DNA of 10,235 nucleotides from JAGWAZ01 sp050248595 (GCA_050248595.1 JBFWSB010000148.1:1-10235); one strand, 5' to 3'; counted from the first letter of the stretch, positions 1 through 5,695 are shown. Numbers and translations are program-made. Notes: generated from the letters alone by a model not told the origin.

Positions 1-89
1 ATAGGGGCAAAATTTTTGAGAAGCTGTCGTTAGAAGATATCCTTGAAAGCATCGATCGTCGTCGAGAAACGAACGGCTCCGATTCATGA
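1..89 (+). CDS. C-terminal end of an unrecognised gene (partial)
   Basis: From base 3 an open frame runs into the window and stops at TGA 87-89, leaving 28 residues. The tail is charged and probably helical (FEKLSLEDILESIDRRR, then a short polar end). The other two plus-strand frames hit stops within the first 33 bases. The gene converges on aspS, and a 12-bp hairpin at 128-167 separates them, which supports a real gene end here. I do not recognise the family from so short a piece, and chance openness cannot be excluded. Confidence 0.45.
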   Translation, partial: RGKIFEKLSLEDILESIDRRRETNGSDS

Positions 90-127
90 ACCGATTTGAG
101 TCTTTTGCAAATCTTCTCTCAACTATC

Positions 128-167
128 GTGCCCTTGGTGATAATTCTAAACTCACCACCAAGGGCAC
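128..167. terminator. Hairpin between convergent genes, possible bidirectional terminator
   Basis: The arms GTGCCCTTGGTG (128-139) and CACCAAGGGCAC (156-167) are perfect 12-bp complements around a 16-nt loop. It lies between the end of the upstream plus-strand gene (89) and the end of aspS (185). Neither side has a clear run of T, so it is not a canonical intrinsic terminator. Its position still suits transcript 3'-end formation or protection for both genes. Confidence 0.55.
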
Positions 168-184
168 CAAGAAACACCACGGGG

Positions 185-1474
185 CTATGGACTCACGCGG
201 TTTCGATCTCTTGGGTACATCGTCGCCTCCCGCACGTTCTTTTGTCCAGTTATTAACATCGTCAGACGTTCCAGTCCGATTGCGAGTCCACCGTGTGGGG
301 GCATTCCTACGCCGAACATCCGAAGGTGTGGTTCGAACGACGTTGGATCGATTCCTCGTCCGTGCAGTGCGCTCTCCAAGTCTTCACGTCGGTGCAGGCG
401 TTGGCCTCCGGTTGTGATCTCCAGACCACGGAAGAGAAGGTCAAAACTCTCAGCACTCTCTCCGCTCCCGCGTGGGTGAGTGTAGAATGGTCGGTTTGCA
501 AGTGGGAAGCCGAGGACGAAGAGTGCCGGAACTCCAGTCTCCTGTTCTGCAATTGCGCAGAGCTGCCGCTCGGCCTCTGGGTCCAAGTCATCTACTAAAT
601 CGTTCCTTCCGTGAACCTGGGACAGCCGTTCGAGACATTCTCCGAACTCCCACGTCGGGACTTCTAACATCGAAGGAAGAAGTTCAACACCACTCTCGAT
701 AAACATCTCACCAAACTTCTCATTCAGTCTGTTGAAGATGTATGTGAGTAGTTCCCGTTCTAATGCAATCACATCCTCCGGTCCGTCGATGAACCCCATC
801 TCAAAGTCAAGCGAGTAATACTCGGTCAGGTGTCGGCTTGTAGCGTGCGGCTCGGCGCGGTAGACGTGGCCAGTCTCGAAGACTCGTTCGAACCCAGCTA
901 CACCATGTTCTTTGTAAAACTGCGGACTCTGAGCCAAGTATGCAGCTCGGTCGAAGTAGTCGATCTCGAAGAGATTAGTTCCCCCCTCTGTACCACCGGC
1001 GACAATCTTTGAAGAGACAATTTCGGTGAAGTGGTGTTCGCGAAGGAACTCCCGAAATCCCTGCAAGATTTCCCCTTGCACGCGAAAGATATTTCCAACA
1101 ACTGGGTTGCGAAGGGAGAGAGGGCGGTGGTCGAGCTGTACCTCTAACGGAACCTCTGCAAGATTCGAGCTTGAGTTGAAGGGGAGAGGGAATGCCGACC
1201 TGTTCAAGACGTTAATCTCGAGTAGGTCAAGTTCAAACCCAACCTTCGACCGCGACTCGCTCCGGACGCGCCCACGGATTTCTACCACATCATCCAACTT
1301 CAAATCAGTTCCGTCGAGTTGAGCAGGATTTGCCACGGACTGCACCATGCCGGTTGCGTCGTGGAGAATGAGAAAGGTAACCTTTGCCAGTTCGCGGAGC
1401 CGAAAGACCCATCCGCGTACCGTAACTTCCTCGCCGATCATCTCGCCGAGTTTCGCAACAAACGTTCGGTTCAT
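185..1474 (-). CDS. aspS: Archaeal-type aspartyl-tRNA synthetase (class IIb)
   Basis: This gene encodes 429 residues, the length of archaeal-type AspRS; the usual bacterial enzyme is about 590 residues and carries an inserted GAD domain, absent here. An N-terminal OB-fold anticodon-binding domain (about 1-95) precedes the class II catalytic core. The core shows the flipping-loop EGGTNLF (163-169), QSPQ (182-185), motif 2 with YRAE (205-208) and RHLTEY (214-219), and motif 3 with GLERL (400-404). The enzyme charges tRNA-Asp with aspartate in the cytoplasm. Residues reported to separate tRNA-Asp-specific from non-discriminating enzymes appear to be Phe24 (Trp or His elsewhere) and Lys77 (Lys in the specific type, Pro in the non-discriminating type), which leans towards specificity; this alignment is from memory. 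The start at 1474 is supported by GGAGG at 1485-1481, six bases upstream and by far the best ribosome binding site in the window. The leader looks like a T-box-type switch. Confidence 0.93.
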   Translation of the reverse strand: MNRTFVAKLGEMIGEEVTVRGWVFRLRELAKVTFLILHDATGMVQSVANPAQLDGTDLKLDDVVEIRGRVRSESRSKVGFELDLLEINVLNRSAFPLPFNSSSNLAEVPLEVQLDHRPLSLRNPVVGNIFRVQGEILQGFREFLREHHFTEIVSSKIVAGGTEGGTNLFEIDYFDRAAYLAQSPQFYKEHGVAGFERVFETGHVYRAEPHATSRHLTEYYSLDFEMGFIDGPEDVIALERELLTYIFNRLNEKFGEMFIESGVELLPSMLEVPTWEFGECLERLSQVHGRNDLVDDLDPEAERQLCAIAEQETGVPALFVLGFPLANRPFYTHPRGSGESAESFDLLFRGLEITTGGQRLHRREDLESALHGRGIDPTSFEPHLRMFGVGMPPHGGLAIGLERLTMLITGQKNVREATMYPRDRNRVSP

Positions 1475-1572
1475 TGCCGACCTCCATTAGATCAAGTTTG
1501 TGTAGGAAATTATTTACAGCTGGAACCGGCAGGCCGGCGGTACCATCCAGCTTCCGACAGAGGATGTCGGCA
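1475..1572 (-). promoter_or_regulatory. Shine-Dalgarno sequestering helix of aspS
   Basis: TGCCGACATCC (minus 1572-1562) can pair with GGAGGTCGGCA (1485-1475), which holds the Shine-Dalgarno and reaches the base before ATG; ten of eleven positions are complementary, with one A-G mismatch. The same CCGAC (1570-1566) can instead pair with GTCGG (1558-1554) to form a local hairpin one base before the T-box discriminator. The two pairings exclude each other, which gives an ON state (local hairpin, SD free) and an OFF state (SD masked). Confidence 0.6.
1518..1552 (-). promoter_or_regulatory. T-box discriminator (antisequestrator) fold
   Basis: Read on the minus strand from 1552, the parts are AGCTGGA (A1), bulge TGGTACC, GCCGG (A2), loop CCTG, CCGGT (A2'), TCCAGCT (A1'). 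A1 pairs perfectly over 7 bp and A2 over 5 bp with one G-U, leaving exactly the 7-nt asymmetric bulge UGGNACC that binds the tRNA acceptor end in known T-boxes. The stretch TGGTACCGC also matches the T-box consensus (AGGGUGGNACCGCG) at nine consecutive bases. The variable base is U, which pairs with a discriminator A; tRNA-Asp normally has G73, so only a wobble would form. Confidence 0.7.
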
Positions 1573-1708
1573 CTCGATTGGTGTGCTCTATCGTGGCACG
1601 AACGTCAAGCCCTACTAAGGTCTACGCTTGTGAGAGAGAGGATTCCCACAACCATTCCCGATTCAGTCTTGCCCTTCAGAGGGGTCTATCCTCATCAGCA
1701 GGTTGCGA

Positions 1709-1739
1709 CAAGTATAGGGAGGGGGGAGGGGAATTCAAA
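1709..1739 (-). promoter_or_regulatory. Bacteroidetes-type promoter of aspS
   Basis: On the minus strand TTTG (1739-1736) is followed after 19 nt by TATACTTG (1716-1709), one mismatch from the Bacteroidetes -7 box TAnnTTTG. The same region also reads as a sigma-70-like TTGAAT, 16 nt, TATACT. The start point would fall near 1705, just at the 5' foot of the candidate Stem I, giving a leader of about 230 nt. The spacer is a C-rich pyrimidine tract. Confidence 0.6.
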
Positions 1740-2034
1740 AGTAAAAATGCAAAATTTATAAAGGGGAGGAAGGGAGAATTCCGGATGGGAGTTCAAGTGG
1801 CTTGAAGTCGTTTCCGGCGGGGATAGTTTCATTCTCAAATCGATGAGCTGGGATGTTAATAGGGAGAGAGTTCCTCACAAGCTCTTGAGATTACCCTTTC
1901 CTTATTCCGTAACTTTTCGGGTGTGTACGAAATTGCTTCACAAGTAAACGGGACATTCACGCAACGAAGATTGAGAAGAAATTGCTTCTCTCCTGATGTT
2001 CCCTGCAAACACAACCACCAACTGACGAAAGAGA
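1740..2034. other. Intergenic region between divergent aspS and the SRPBCC gene
   Basis: No gene is supported here. The left part (about 1715-1795) is a purine-rich tract on the plus strand with two runs of G-rich sequence. TTCAAG (1792-1797) and CTTGAA (1801-1806) form a 6-bp inverted repeat. A weak Bacteroidetes-like promoter for the downstream gene could be TTG (1885-1887), 22 nt, TAACTTTT (1910-1917). GAGAAG/CTTCTC form a short hairpin at about 1973-1990 in its presumed leader. Open frames that cross 1474-1805 look random in composition and have no start signals. Confidence 0.4.
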
Positions 2035-2532
2035 ATGAAACGGGAAGACTTTTCCAGAAATCGATTCAAACTGGAGATTAAGGTTGCCTGCTCCAGAGAG
2101 AGACTCTTTGACTATGTGACCACCAGTGATGGTCTGACCCAATGGTTCCTCGGACACGTTGAGTATGTAGATCTAACTGGAGCACCTGTTCAGGGGAGTG
2201 ACTTGCAGGCCGGTTTCAACTATCTGTGGAAGTGGCAGAAGCCGCATGAAGTAGAGGGTACGGTTCTCGGCTATACAAGAAATGAATCTTTTGAAGTGAC
2301 GTTCGGAAAGGATTTTACCGTCACGTTTAGTGTGGAAGATATCGAGCCTGGAGAGACATCGTTGCTTCGGTTAGAACAGACCAACCACAACCCGAACGAA
2401 GAGAACGAGTTCGGTTTCATCAACTGCTGTGTCTGCTGGACCTTCTTCTTGACCAACCTTAAGTCAGTTGTTGAACAGGGGAAAGATTTGAGAGAGCAAG
2501 AAATCATAAACGAGTCGTTTGTTAACCAGTAG
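2035..2532 (+). CDS. SRPBCC / AHSA1-like domain protein
   Basis: This 165-residue protein resembles the SRPBCC (START-like) proteins of the AHSA1 group, which form a helix-grip fold with a hydrophobic cavity; members are usually annotated as activator of Hsp90 ATPase homologues, although the ligand or partner in bacteria is mostly unknown. The N-terminal part has the usual strand-helix with RERLFDYVTTSDGLTQWF (about 23-40). The middle holds the beta-sheet with FEVTFGKDFTVTFSVED. The C-terminus carries the long helix typical of the group, WTFFLTNLKSVVEQGKDLRE. No signal peptide or membrane segment is seen, so it should be cytoplasmic. There is no good Shine-Dalgarno before ATG 2035, as usual in this window. 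The DinB-like gene begins 8 nt after its stop, so the two are probably co-transcribed. Confidence 0.8.
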   Translation: MKREDFSRNRFKLEIKVACSRERLFDYVTTSDGLTQWFLGHVEYVDLTGAPVQGSDLQAGFNYLWKWQKPHEVEGTVLGYTRNESFEVTFGKDFTVTFSVEDIEPGETSLLRLEQTNHNPNEENEFGFINCCVCWTFFLTNLKSVVEQGKDLREQEIINESFVNQ

Positions 2533-2540
2533 TAAAATCT

Positions 2541-3053
2541 ATGAGTCTGGAGTTCATCAACAGGCAACTCGATTTCAACTATGCCTTTGCTGAAGAACTG
2601 GTAAAGGATGTGCCGGAACATCTTATGGCCTACTCTCCGGCAACCGGTCTGGAAAATCATCCCGCCTTCACGCTCGGTCACCTTGCGGTGGCAACTGCGA
2701 TGACAATCGACGACTTGGGAGGGGAGGGAGAGCTTCCGGAACTCTGGAACCAGCTATTCATGCGCAAAGGCCCCGGTGACCCGACCCTGCCCGACAGTGA
2801 TATTGCTAAATATCCCACAAAGAGCGAACTGTTGAGCGAACTTCGCCGACAGCACGAACAATTGAAAGCCTTGTTGCTCCAGCGTGATTTCTCTTCGTTG
2901 AGTGGAGCTTTCGAGTGGCGACTGTCCAAGTACCTTCCATCCGATCTCGACTGTACAATCTTCATGTGCGTTGCTCACGAGTCAATGCACTTAGGGCAAT
3001 TGTCGGCCTGGAGGAGAGGAGTGGGGCTTCCCTCGGCGTTGGGGAGGATGTAG
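2541..3053 (+). CDS. DinB-like putative metal-binding protein
   Basis: This 170-residue protein fits the DinB / YfiT-like four-helix-bundle family. The expected metal-ligand histidines are in place: His47 in helix 2 (FTLGHL) and His146 with His150 in the last helix (AHESMHLGQLSAWRR). Related proteins include thiol-dependent S-transferases and damage-inducible proteins of unknown role, so the exact reaction cannot be read from the sequence. It has no signal or membrane segment and is presumably cytoplasmic. It starts 8 nt after the SRPBCC gene, with no separate promoter or Shine-Dalgarno, indicating a two-gene operon. A weak bulged hairpin at 3085-3110 may end the transcript. Confidence 0.85.
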   Translation: MSLEFINRQLDFNYAFAEELVKDVPEHLMAYSPATGLENHPAFTLGHLAVATAMTIDDLGGEGELPELWNQLFMRKGPGDPTLPDSDIAKYPTKSELLSELRRQHEQLKALLLQRDFSSLSGAFEWRLSKYLPSDLDCTIFMCVAHESMHLGQLSAWRRGVGLPSALGRM

Positions 3054-3084
3054 TGGAGAGTTGCTGCGGAAGCACTACGCGAGA

Positions 3085-3110
3085 TCCTGTTCTGTTCCCA
3101 TTCAGCAGGA
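3085..3110 (+). terminator. Possible weak terminator after the DinB-like gene
   Basis: TCCTG (3085-3089) and CTG (3092-3094) can pair with CAG (3103-3105) and CAGGA (3106-3110), giving eight pairs with a two-base bulge and an 8-nt loop. It lies 32 nt after the DinB stop. No T-run follows, so the call is weak. Confidence 0.25.
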
Positions 3111-3124
3111 AGTGGCATGTGAGT

Positions 3125-3144
3125 AGGCCATATCAGGCCATATA
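3125..3144. repeat. Short tandem repeat upstream of the methyltransferase gene
   Basis: AGGCCATATC and AGGCCATATA lie head to tail, differing only at the tenth base, 71 nt before the methyltransferase ATG. Two in-phase copies of 10 bp could be a regulator site, but the repeat is short enough to be chance. Confidence 0.35.
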
Positions 3145-3214
3145 GAGAGAAAAAAAATCCGGGGATGCTGAAAACCGATCAGAGTAGGCAACAACGTTTT
3201 AATACCAACAACAC

Positions 3215-4252
3215 ATGGATCATGCTAATCTTCCAACCCCAGAGAACATCATGCGGATTGGGACAGGGTTCTGGCCTTCAAAAATTCTTTTGAGTGGAGT
3301 GAAGTTCCAACTCTTCACAACGTTGGCCGAAAGGGGATCAATGTCGGGGAGCGAGATCAAGGCACACCTCGGATTGCACTGTACTGACCGTCACGTCTAC
3401 GATTATCTGGATGCACTCGCGACCTTTGGTTTTCTGAATCGCGACGGCCTGTTGGAGACAGCAACGTACTCGAACAGTGCCGACACCGATTTCTTCCTCG
3501 ATAAGAAGAAGCCAAGCTATATCGGCGGTATGCTCGAGATGCTGAACAACCGACTCTACAACTTCTGGGGAAGTTTAGAGGAAGGATTGCTTTCAGGAAC
3601 ACCTCAGAACGAGGCAAAGAATGGGGGGGATCTTTTCGAAACGCTCTACTCAGATCAAGATCGGTTGAGAGAGTTCATGCACGCCATGAGTGGCATCCAG
3701 ATGGGGAACTTCATGGCTTTCAGTCAGGCGTTCGATTTTTCTGGAGCTAAGACTTTAGTTGACGTTGGAGGGGCATCGGCTCTGCTCTCCCTGATGGTAG
3801 CAAAACACCAACCCCACATGGAGTGCATTAGTTGGGATCTCCCCGCAGTTGCACCGATTGCCAACGAAACGATTCAACATTTTCAGCTGGGAGAGAGAGT
3901 GCAGACTGCCGAGGGTGATTTCTTCAAAGATGATTTTCCCAAAGCCGACATTGTCGTGATGGGAAATATCTTGCACGACTGGAACGAAGAAATCAAGTTA
4001 ATGCTGATGCAGAAGGCATACGATGCCCTGCCTGAGGGGGGAGCCTTCGTTGCCATCGAAGGGATCATCGACGACGAAAGGAAGGAGAATGCCTTCGGTT
4101 TGATGATGAGTCTCAACATGTTGATTGAAACCGGAGAAGGGTTCGACTACACCTTTGCAGACTTCAAGGGGTGGGCAGAGAAGGTCGGCTTCGCGTCGAC
4201 AGCAATCATGCCGTTAGCCGGACCATCGAGCGCGGTGATTGCGTACAAGTAG
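3215..4252 (+). CDS. SAM-dependent O-methyltransferase (family 2, hydroxyindole/caffeate type)
   Basis: This 345-residue protein has the two-part build of family 2 O-methyltransferases. An N-terminal winged-helix dimerisation domain (about 10-100) leads into a Rossmann-type SAM-binding domain. Motif I reads LVDVGG (181-186). An acidic residue after WD in ISWDLPAV follows, then GDFFKDDFPKADIVVMGNILHDW. His254 in HDW matches the catalytic base position of plant and bacterial enzymes of this family. It would transfer a methyl group from SAM to a hydroxyl of a small, often aromatic, acceptor; the acceptor cannot be predicted. No clear Shine-Dalgarno precedes ATG 3215, but the upstream bases are A-rich. 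It stands alone, with 161 nt before it and a strong hairpin after it. No other biosynthetic genes flank it, so a tailoring role is not supported by context. Confidence 0.88.
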   Translation: MDHANLPTPENIMRIGTGFWPSKILLSGVKFQLFTTLAERGSMSGSEIKAHLGLHCTDRHVYDYLDALATFGFLNRDGLLETATYSNSADTDFFLDKKKPSYIGGMLEMLNNRLYNFWGSLEEGLLSGTPQNEAKNGGDLFETLYSDQDRLREFMHAMSGIQMGNFMAFSQAFDFSGAKTLVDVGGASALLSLMVAKHQPHMECISWDLPAVAPIANETIQHFQLGERVQTAEGDFFKDDFPKADIVVMGNILHDWNEEIKLMLMQKAYDALPEGGAFVAIEGIIDDERKENAFGLMMSLNMLIETGEGFDYTFADFKGWAEKVGFASTAIMPLAGPSSAVIAYK

Positions 4253-4264
4253 AGTGGAACATAT

Positions 4265-4300
4265 CTGGATCGTGGGAGAAGGGTTCCTCCCACGATCCGG
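4265..4300 (+). terminator. Strong hairpin terminator after the methyltransferase gene
   Basis: GGATCGTGGGAG (4267-4278) and CTCCCACGATCC (4287-4298) pair perfectly over 12 bp around an 8-nt loop, and a further T-G and C-G pair extend the base. It starts about 13 nt after the stop codon. The following bases are only mildly T-rich, so it is a strong hairpin with a poor U tail. Confidence 0.65.
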
Positions 4301-4393
4301 GTTAGAATCAATGTTATTTCTGCCACACGAGTAAGAGAGTCTGTAGAGCCTCAATGCTCGCATATATTTTCATCTTTCCGAGACATATCTACC

Positions 4394-4732
4394 ATGTCTC
4401 TGCCAAAGAAAGGACGTAGAAAAATCACAGTTGATAAGAGTGAGTATGGCTGGGTTGCTTCGGGAAACGACGGGTGGATTGACCTGTGTGTTGAAGCCTA
4501 TCGCAATCTGGGAAGACTTTTGCAGGCAAGATTTGACTACCACCACCAACAGCTTCCGTGCGATAGTGATAGTGGTGGAATACGTGAGAGACAGCAATTC
4601 GCCATTACACCTGTTGTTGTTAGGCAGGTGATTGAATATGGAAGAGATGCAGGATGGGTTCCAGAAGAGAAAGGGTTGCCTTTTTATCTCGGTTATTTGG
4701 ATAGTGTTCTTGATCTGAACATCAGACAGTGA
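4394..4732 (+). CDS. Conserved hypothetical protein with ITPxxV...GWxPxxxGxPF signature
   Basis: This 112-residue protein has no domain with a known function. Its shape recalls a widespread but uncharacterised bacterial family: a basic start with KITVDxxEYxW (residues 10-20), a variable middle, then ITPVVVRQVIEYGRDAGW followed by PEEKGLPF. That pattern suggests a strand-rich first half and a helix before a short conserved tail. The middle region has a histidine cluster and DSDSGG linker. There is no signal peptide or membrane segment. The start ATG 4394 lacks a Shine-Dalgarno; a box TATATTTT (4363-4370) one base from TAnnTTTG could be its -7 element, although no good -33 partner is present. 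The family memory is from general knowledge and was not searched. Confidence 0.65.
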   Translation: MSLPKKGRRKITVDKSEYGWVASGNDGWIDLCVEAYRNLGRLLQARFDYHHQQLPCDSDSGGIRERQQFAITPVVVRQVIEYGRDAGWVPEEKGLPFYLGYLDSVLDLNIRQ

Positions 4733-4764
4733 AGTTTTGAGGGAACAGGATTGCACAAAATAAC

Positions 4765-4772
4765 TATGTTTG
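4765..4772 (+). promoter_or_regulatory. Bacteroidetes -7 box upstream of the alpha/beta-barrel gene
   Basis: TATGTTTG is a perfect match to TAnnTTTG. The nearest TTTG upstream (4736-4739) is 25 nt away, slightly longer than the usual spacing. A start near 4777 would give a leader of about 58 nt that coincides with the inverted repeat at 4776-4822. Confidence 0.4.
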
Positions 4773-4775
4773 AAC

Positions 4776-4822
4776 GTTAGTGTGCGGACTAACCCTGTTA
4801 CTTAAACGCAGTATTCACTAAC
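4776..4822 (+). promoter_or_regulatory. Structured leader: bulged inverted repeat
   Basis: GTTAGTG (4776-4782) pairs with CACTAAC (4816-4822), continued inside by TGCG (4783-4786) with CGCA (4807-4810) after a 5-nt one-sided bulge. Inside, TAAC and GTTA can close a small 3-nt loop. The fold ends 12 nt before ATG 4835, so it would form the 5' leader of that gene. Confidence 0.35.
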
Positions 4823-4834
4823 AGATTCCACACC

Positions 4835-5119
4835 ATGGTAATCCTGAGAATTGAACACAAAGTTGCCGACTATCTCGGATGGAAGAGAGCGTTCGACAGC
4901 GACCCGATCAACAGAAAAGAATCGGGAGTGAAGCGCTATCGGATATTCCGTCAGGCGGACGACGATACGGTTGTTGTCATTGATCTCGAGTTCGACAACA
5001 TGGAACAGGCCGAGAAAGCGGAGGCCGCCTTACAGAAGGTCTTCGGGATGATTGAAGGGAAAGTGATATTCGGCGTGCAGACAAAAATTTTCACCCTTGC
5101 CGAAGAGGTAGAAATTTGA
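4835..5119 (+). CDS. Small dimeric alpha/beta-barrel-like protein (cyclase/monooxygenase-like)
   Basis: This 94-residue protein looks like a single ferredoxin-like domain of the dimeric alpha/beta-barrel superfamily. It begins with a strand MVILRIEHKVADYLGWKRAF, has a central GVKRYRIFRQADDDTVVVIDLEF strand pair, an amphipathic helix EQAEKAEAALQKVF and a last strand FGVQTKIF. Proteins of this kind are often annotated as cyclase or antibiotic-biosynthesis monooxygenase relatives, but many have no known reaction and the sequence does not show catalytic residues that would decide. It is cytoplasmic. The ATG lacks a Shine-Dalgarno; a perfect TAnnTTTG box and a hairpin lie upstream. The VOC gene follows after 139 nt with no obvious terminator between. 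Confidence 0.65.
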   Translation: MVILRIEHKVADYLGWKRAFDSDPINRKESGVKRYRIFRQADDDTVVVIDLEFDNMEQAEKAEAALQKVFGMIEGKVIFGVQTKIFTLAEEVEI

Positions 5120-5258
5120 ATAGCTTGCCCCGCTGATTTCAGTTCTGCATTGGATGTAGATGGAAGCGTAGAGTGGAGTTACCTTACATTCTGTTGACTG
5201 GCAATCATCAGTTCCTTCTCTGCACTTCCCTAACGGAGAACCACCAAACCAGAACGTT

Positions 5259-5654
5259 ATGAAGTCGCTGATTCCATATCTCGTCTTCCCAGGGAACTGT
5301 AGAGAGGTAATCGAATTCTACAGTGAAGTGCTGAAGGGGGAACTCACTCACATTCAGACGTTTGGAGAGTCGCCAATCGATGTTCCAGAGGATTTTAAAG
5401 ATCGGGTATTCGATTCAGAGCTTAAGGCTGAGAATATCCACTTGAAAGCTTCTGATGACTTACCAAACCATCCAGTACAGTTAGGAACGAACATCTCAAT
5501 GTTCGTTATGTTTTCTGATCGACAGGAAGGAGAAGAAGTCTTTAACCAGCTTGCCGAAGGTGGGAATGTTCTTTTCCCACTCAATCAAAACTTCGGGATG
5601 TTGCGAGACAAGTTCAGTGTGCAGTGGCTGCTGGTGATAGAAGGTGAAGTGTAG
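5259..5654 (+). CDS. VOC-superfamily (PhnB/glyoxalase-like) protein
   Basis: This 131-residue protein has the opening typical of PhnB-like vicinal-oxygen-chelate proteins: IPYLVFPGNCREVIEFYSEVLKGEL (about 5-29), then a beta-strand-rich body with VQLGTNISMFVMFSD and a closing LNQNFGMLRDKFSVQWLLV. VOC proteins are built of paired beta-alpha-beta-beta-beta modules; this group includes small proteins annotated as 3-demethylubiquinone methyltransferase-like or bleomycin-resistance-like, usually without a proven substrate. No classical glyoxalase I metal set is evident. It is cytoplasmic. The start ATG 5259 is followed at once by the conserved opening; GGAG at 5236-5239 is too far upstream to be a normal ribosome binding site. 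The transcript ends at the intrinsic terminator 42 nt downstream. Confidence 0.8.
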   Translation: MKSLIPYLVFPGNCREVIEFYSEVLKGELTHIQTFGESPIDVPEDFKDRVFDSELKAENIHLKASDDLPNHPVQLGTNISMFVMFSDRQEGEEVFNQLAEGGNVLFPLNQNFGMLRDKFSVQWLLVIEGEV

Positions 5655-5695
5655 CTGCGTTACTGTACCTTGGTAGCCAGATCAGCCAACTCGGC

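Larger units (their letters stand above)
1475..1707 (-). promoter_or_regulatory. aspS 5' leader, candidate translational T-box riboswitch
   Basis: The leader runs 5' to 3' from about 1707 to 1475. A candidate short Stem I is closed by CGCAACC (1707-1701) with GGTTGTG (1653-1647), seven pairs including one G-U. It contains GATGAGGATAG on its 5' side, reminiscent of T-box GA/specifier regions, and an Asp codon GAC (1668-1666) on its 3' side. A further small hairpin GTGC/GCAC spans 1599-1583. The discriminator fold at 1552-1518 is the decisive element. The leader then reaches the Shine-Dalgarno GGAGG (1485-1481), which can be masked by 1572-1562. No T-run terminator follows the discriminator, so control would be translational. 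Stem I and the specifier are tentative; the discriminator and the masking helix are clear in the sequence. Confidence 0.6.

Noticed and set aside
187..1322. Several open frames on the plus strand opposite aspS, and a short one on the minus strand in another frame
   Set aside because: They lie wholly within the well-supported AspRS coding region, have low-complexity Arg/Ser-rich translations, and lack start signals.
1518..1552. Reading the aspS leader hairpin as an intrinsic terminator
   Set aside because: The bases after it on the minus strand (GTAAATAATTTCC) contain no U-run next to the stem, and the geometry fits a T-box discriminator better.
1474..1805. Two overlapping plus-strand frames of 75 and 95 codons in the aspS leader region
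   Set aside because: The translations resemble no protein, the frames conflict with the structured leader, and no promoter or start context supports them.
2271..2681. Minus-strand open frame of 136 codons spanning the SRPBCC and DinB genes
   Set aside because: It is antisense to two recognisable protein families and its own translation shows no domain.
3357..4119. Minus-strand open frames of 73 to 86 codons inside the methyltransferase gene
   Set aside because: They are antisense to a full-length, motif-rich enzyme and read as Arg/Ser- or hydrophobic-biased noise.
4370..4756. Minus-strand frame of 128 codons opposite the conserved hypothetical gene
   Set aside because: The plus-strand protein carries family-like motifs; the antisense translation is Ser/Asn-rich without motifs.
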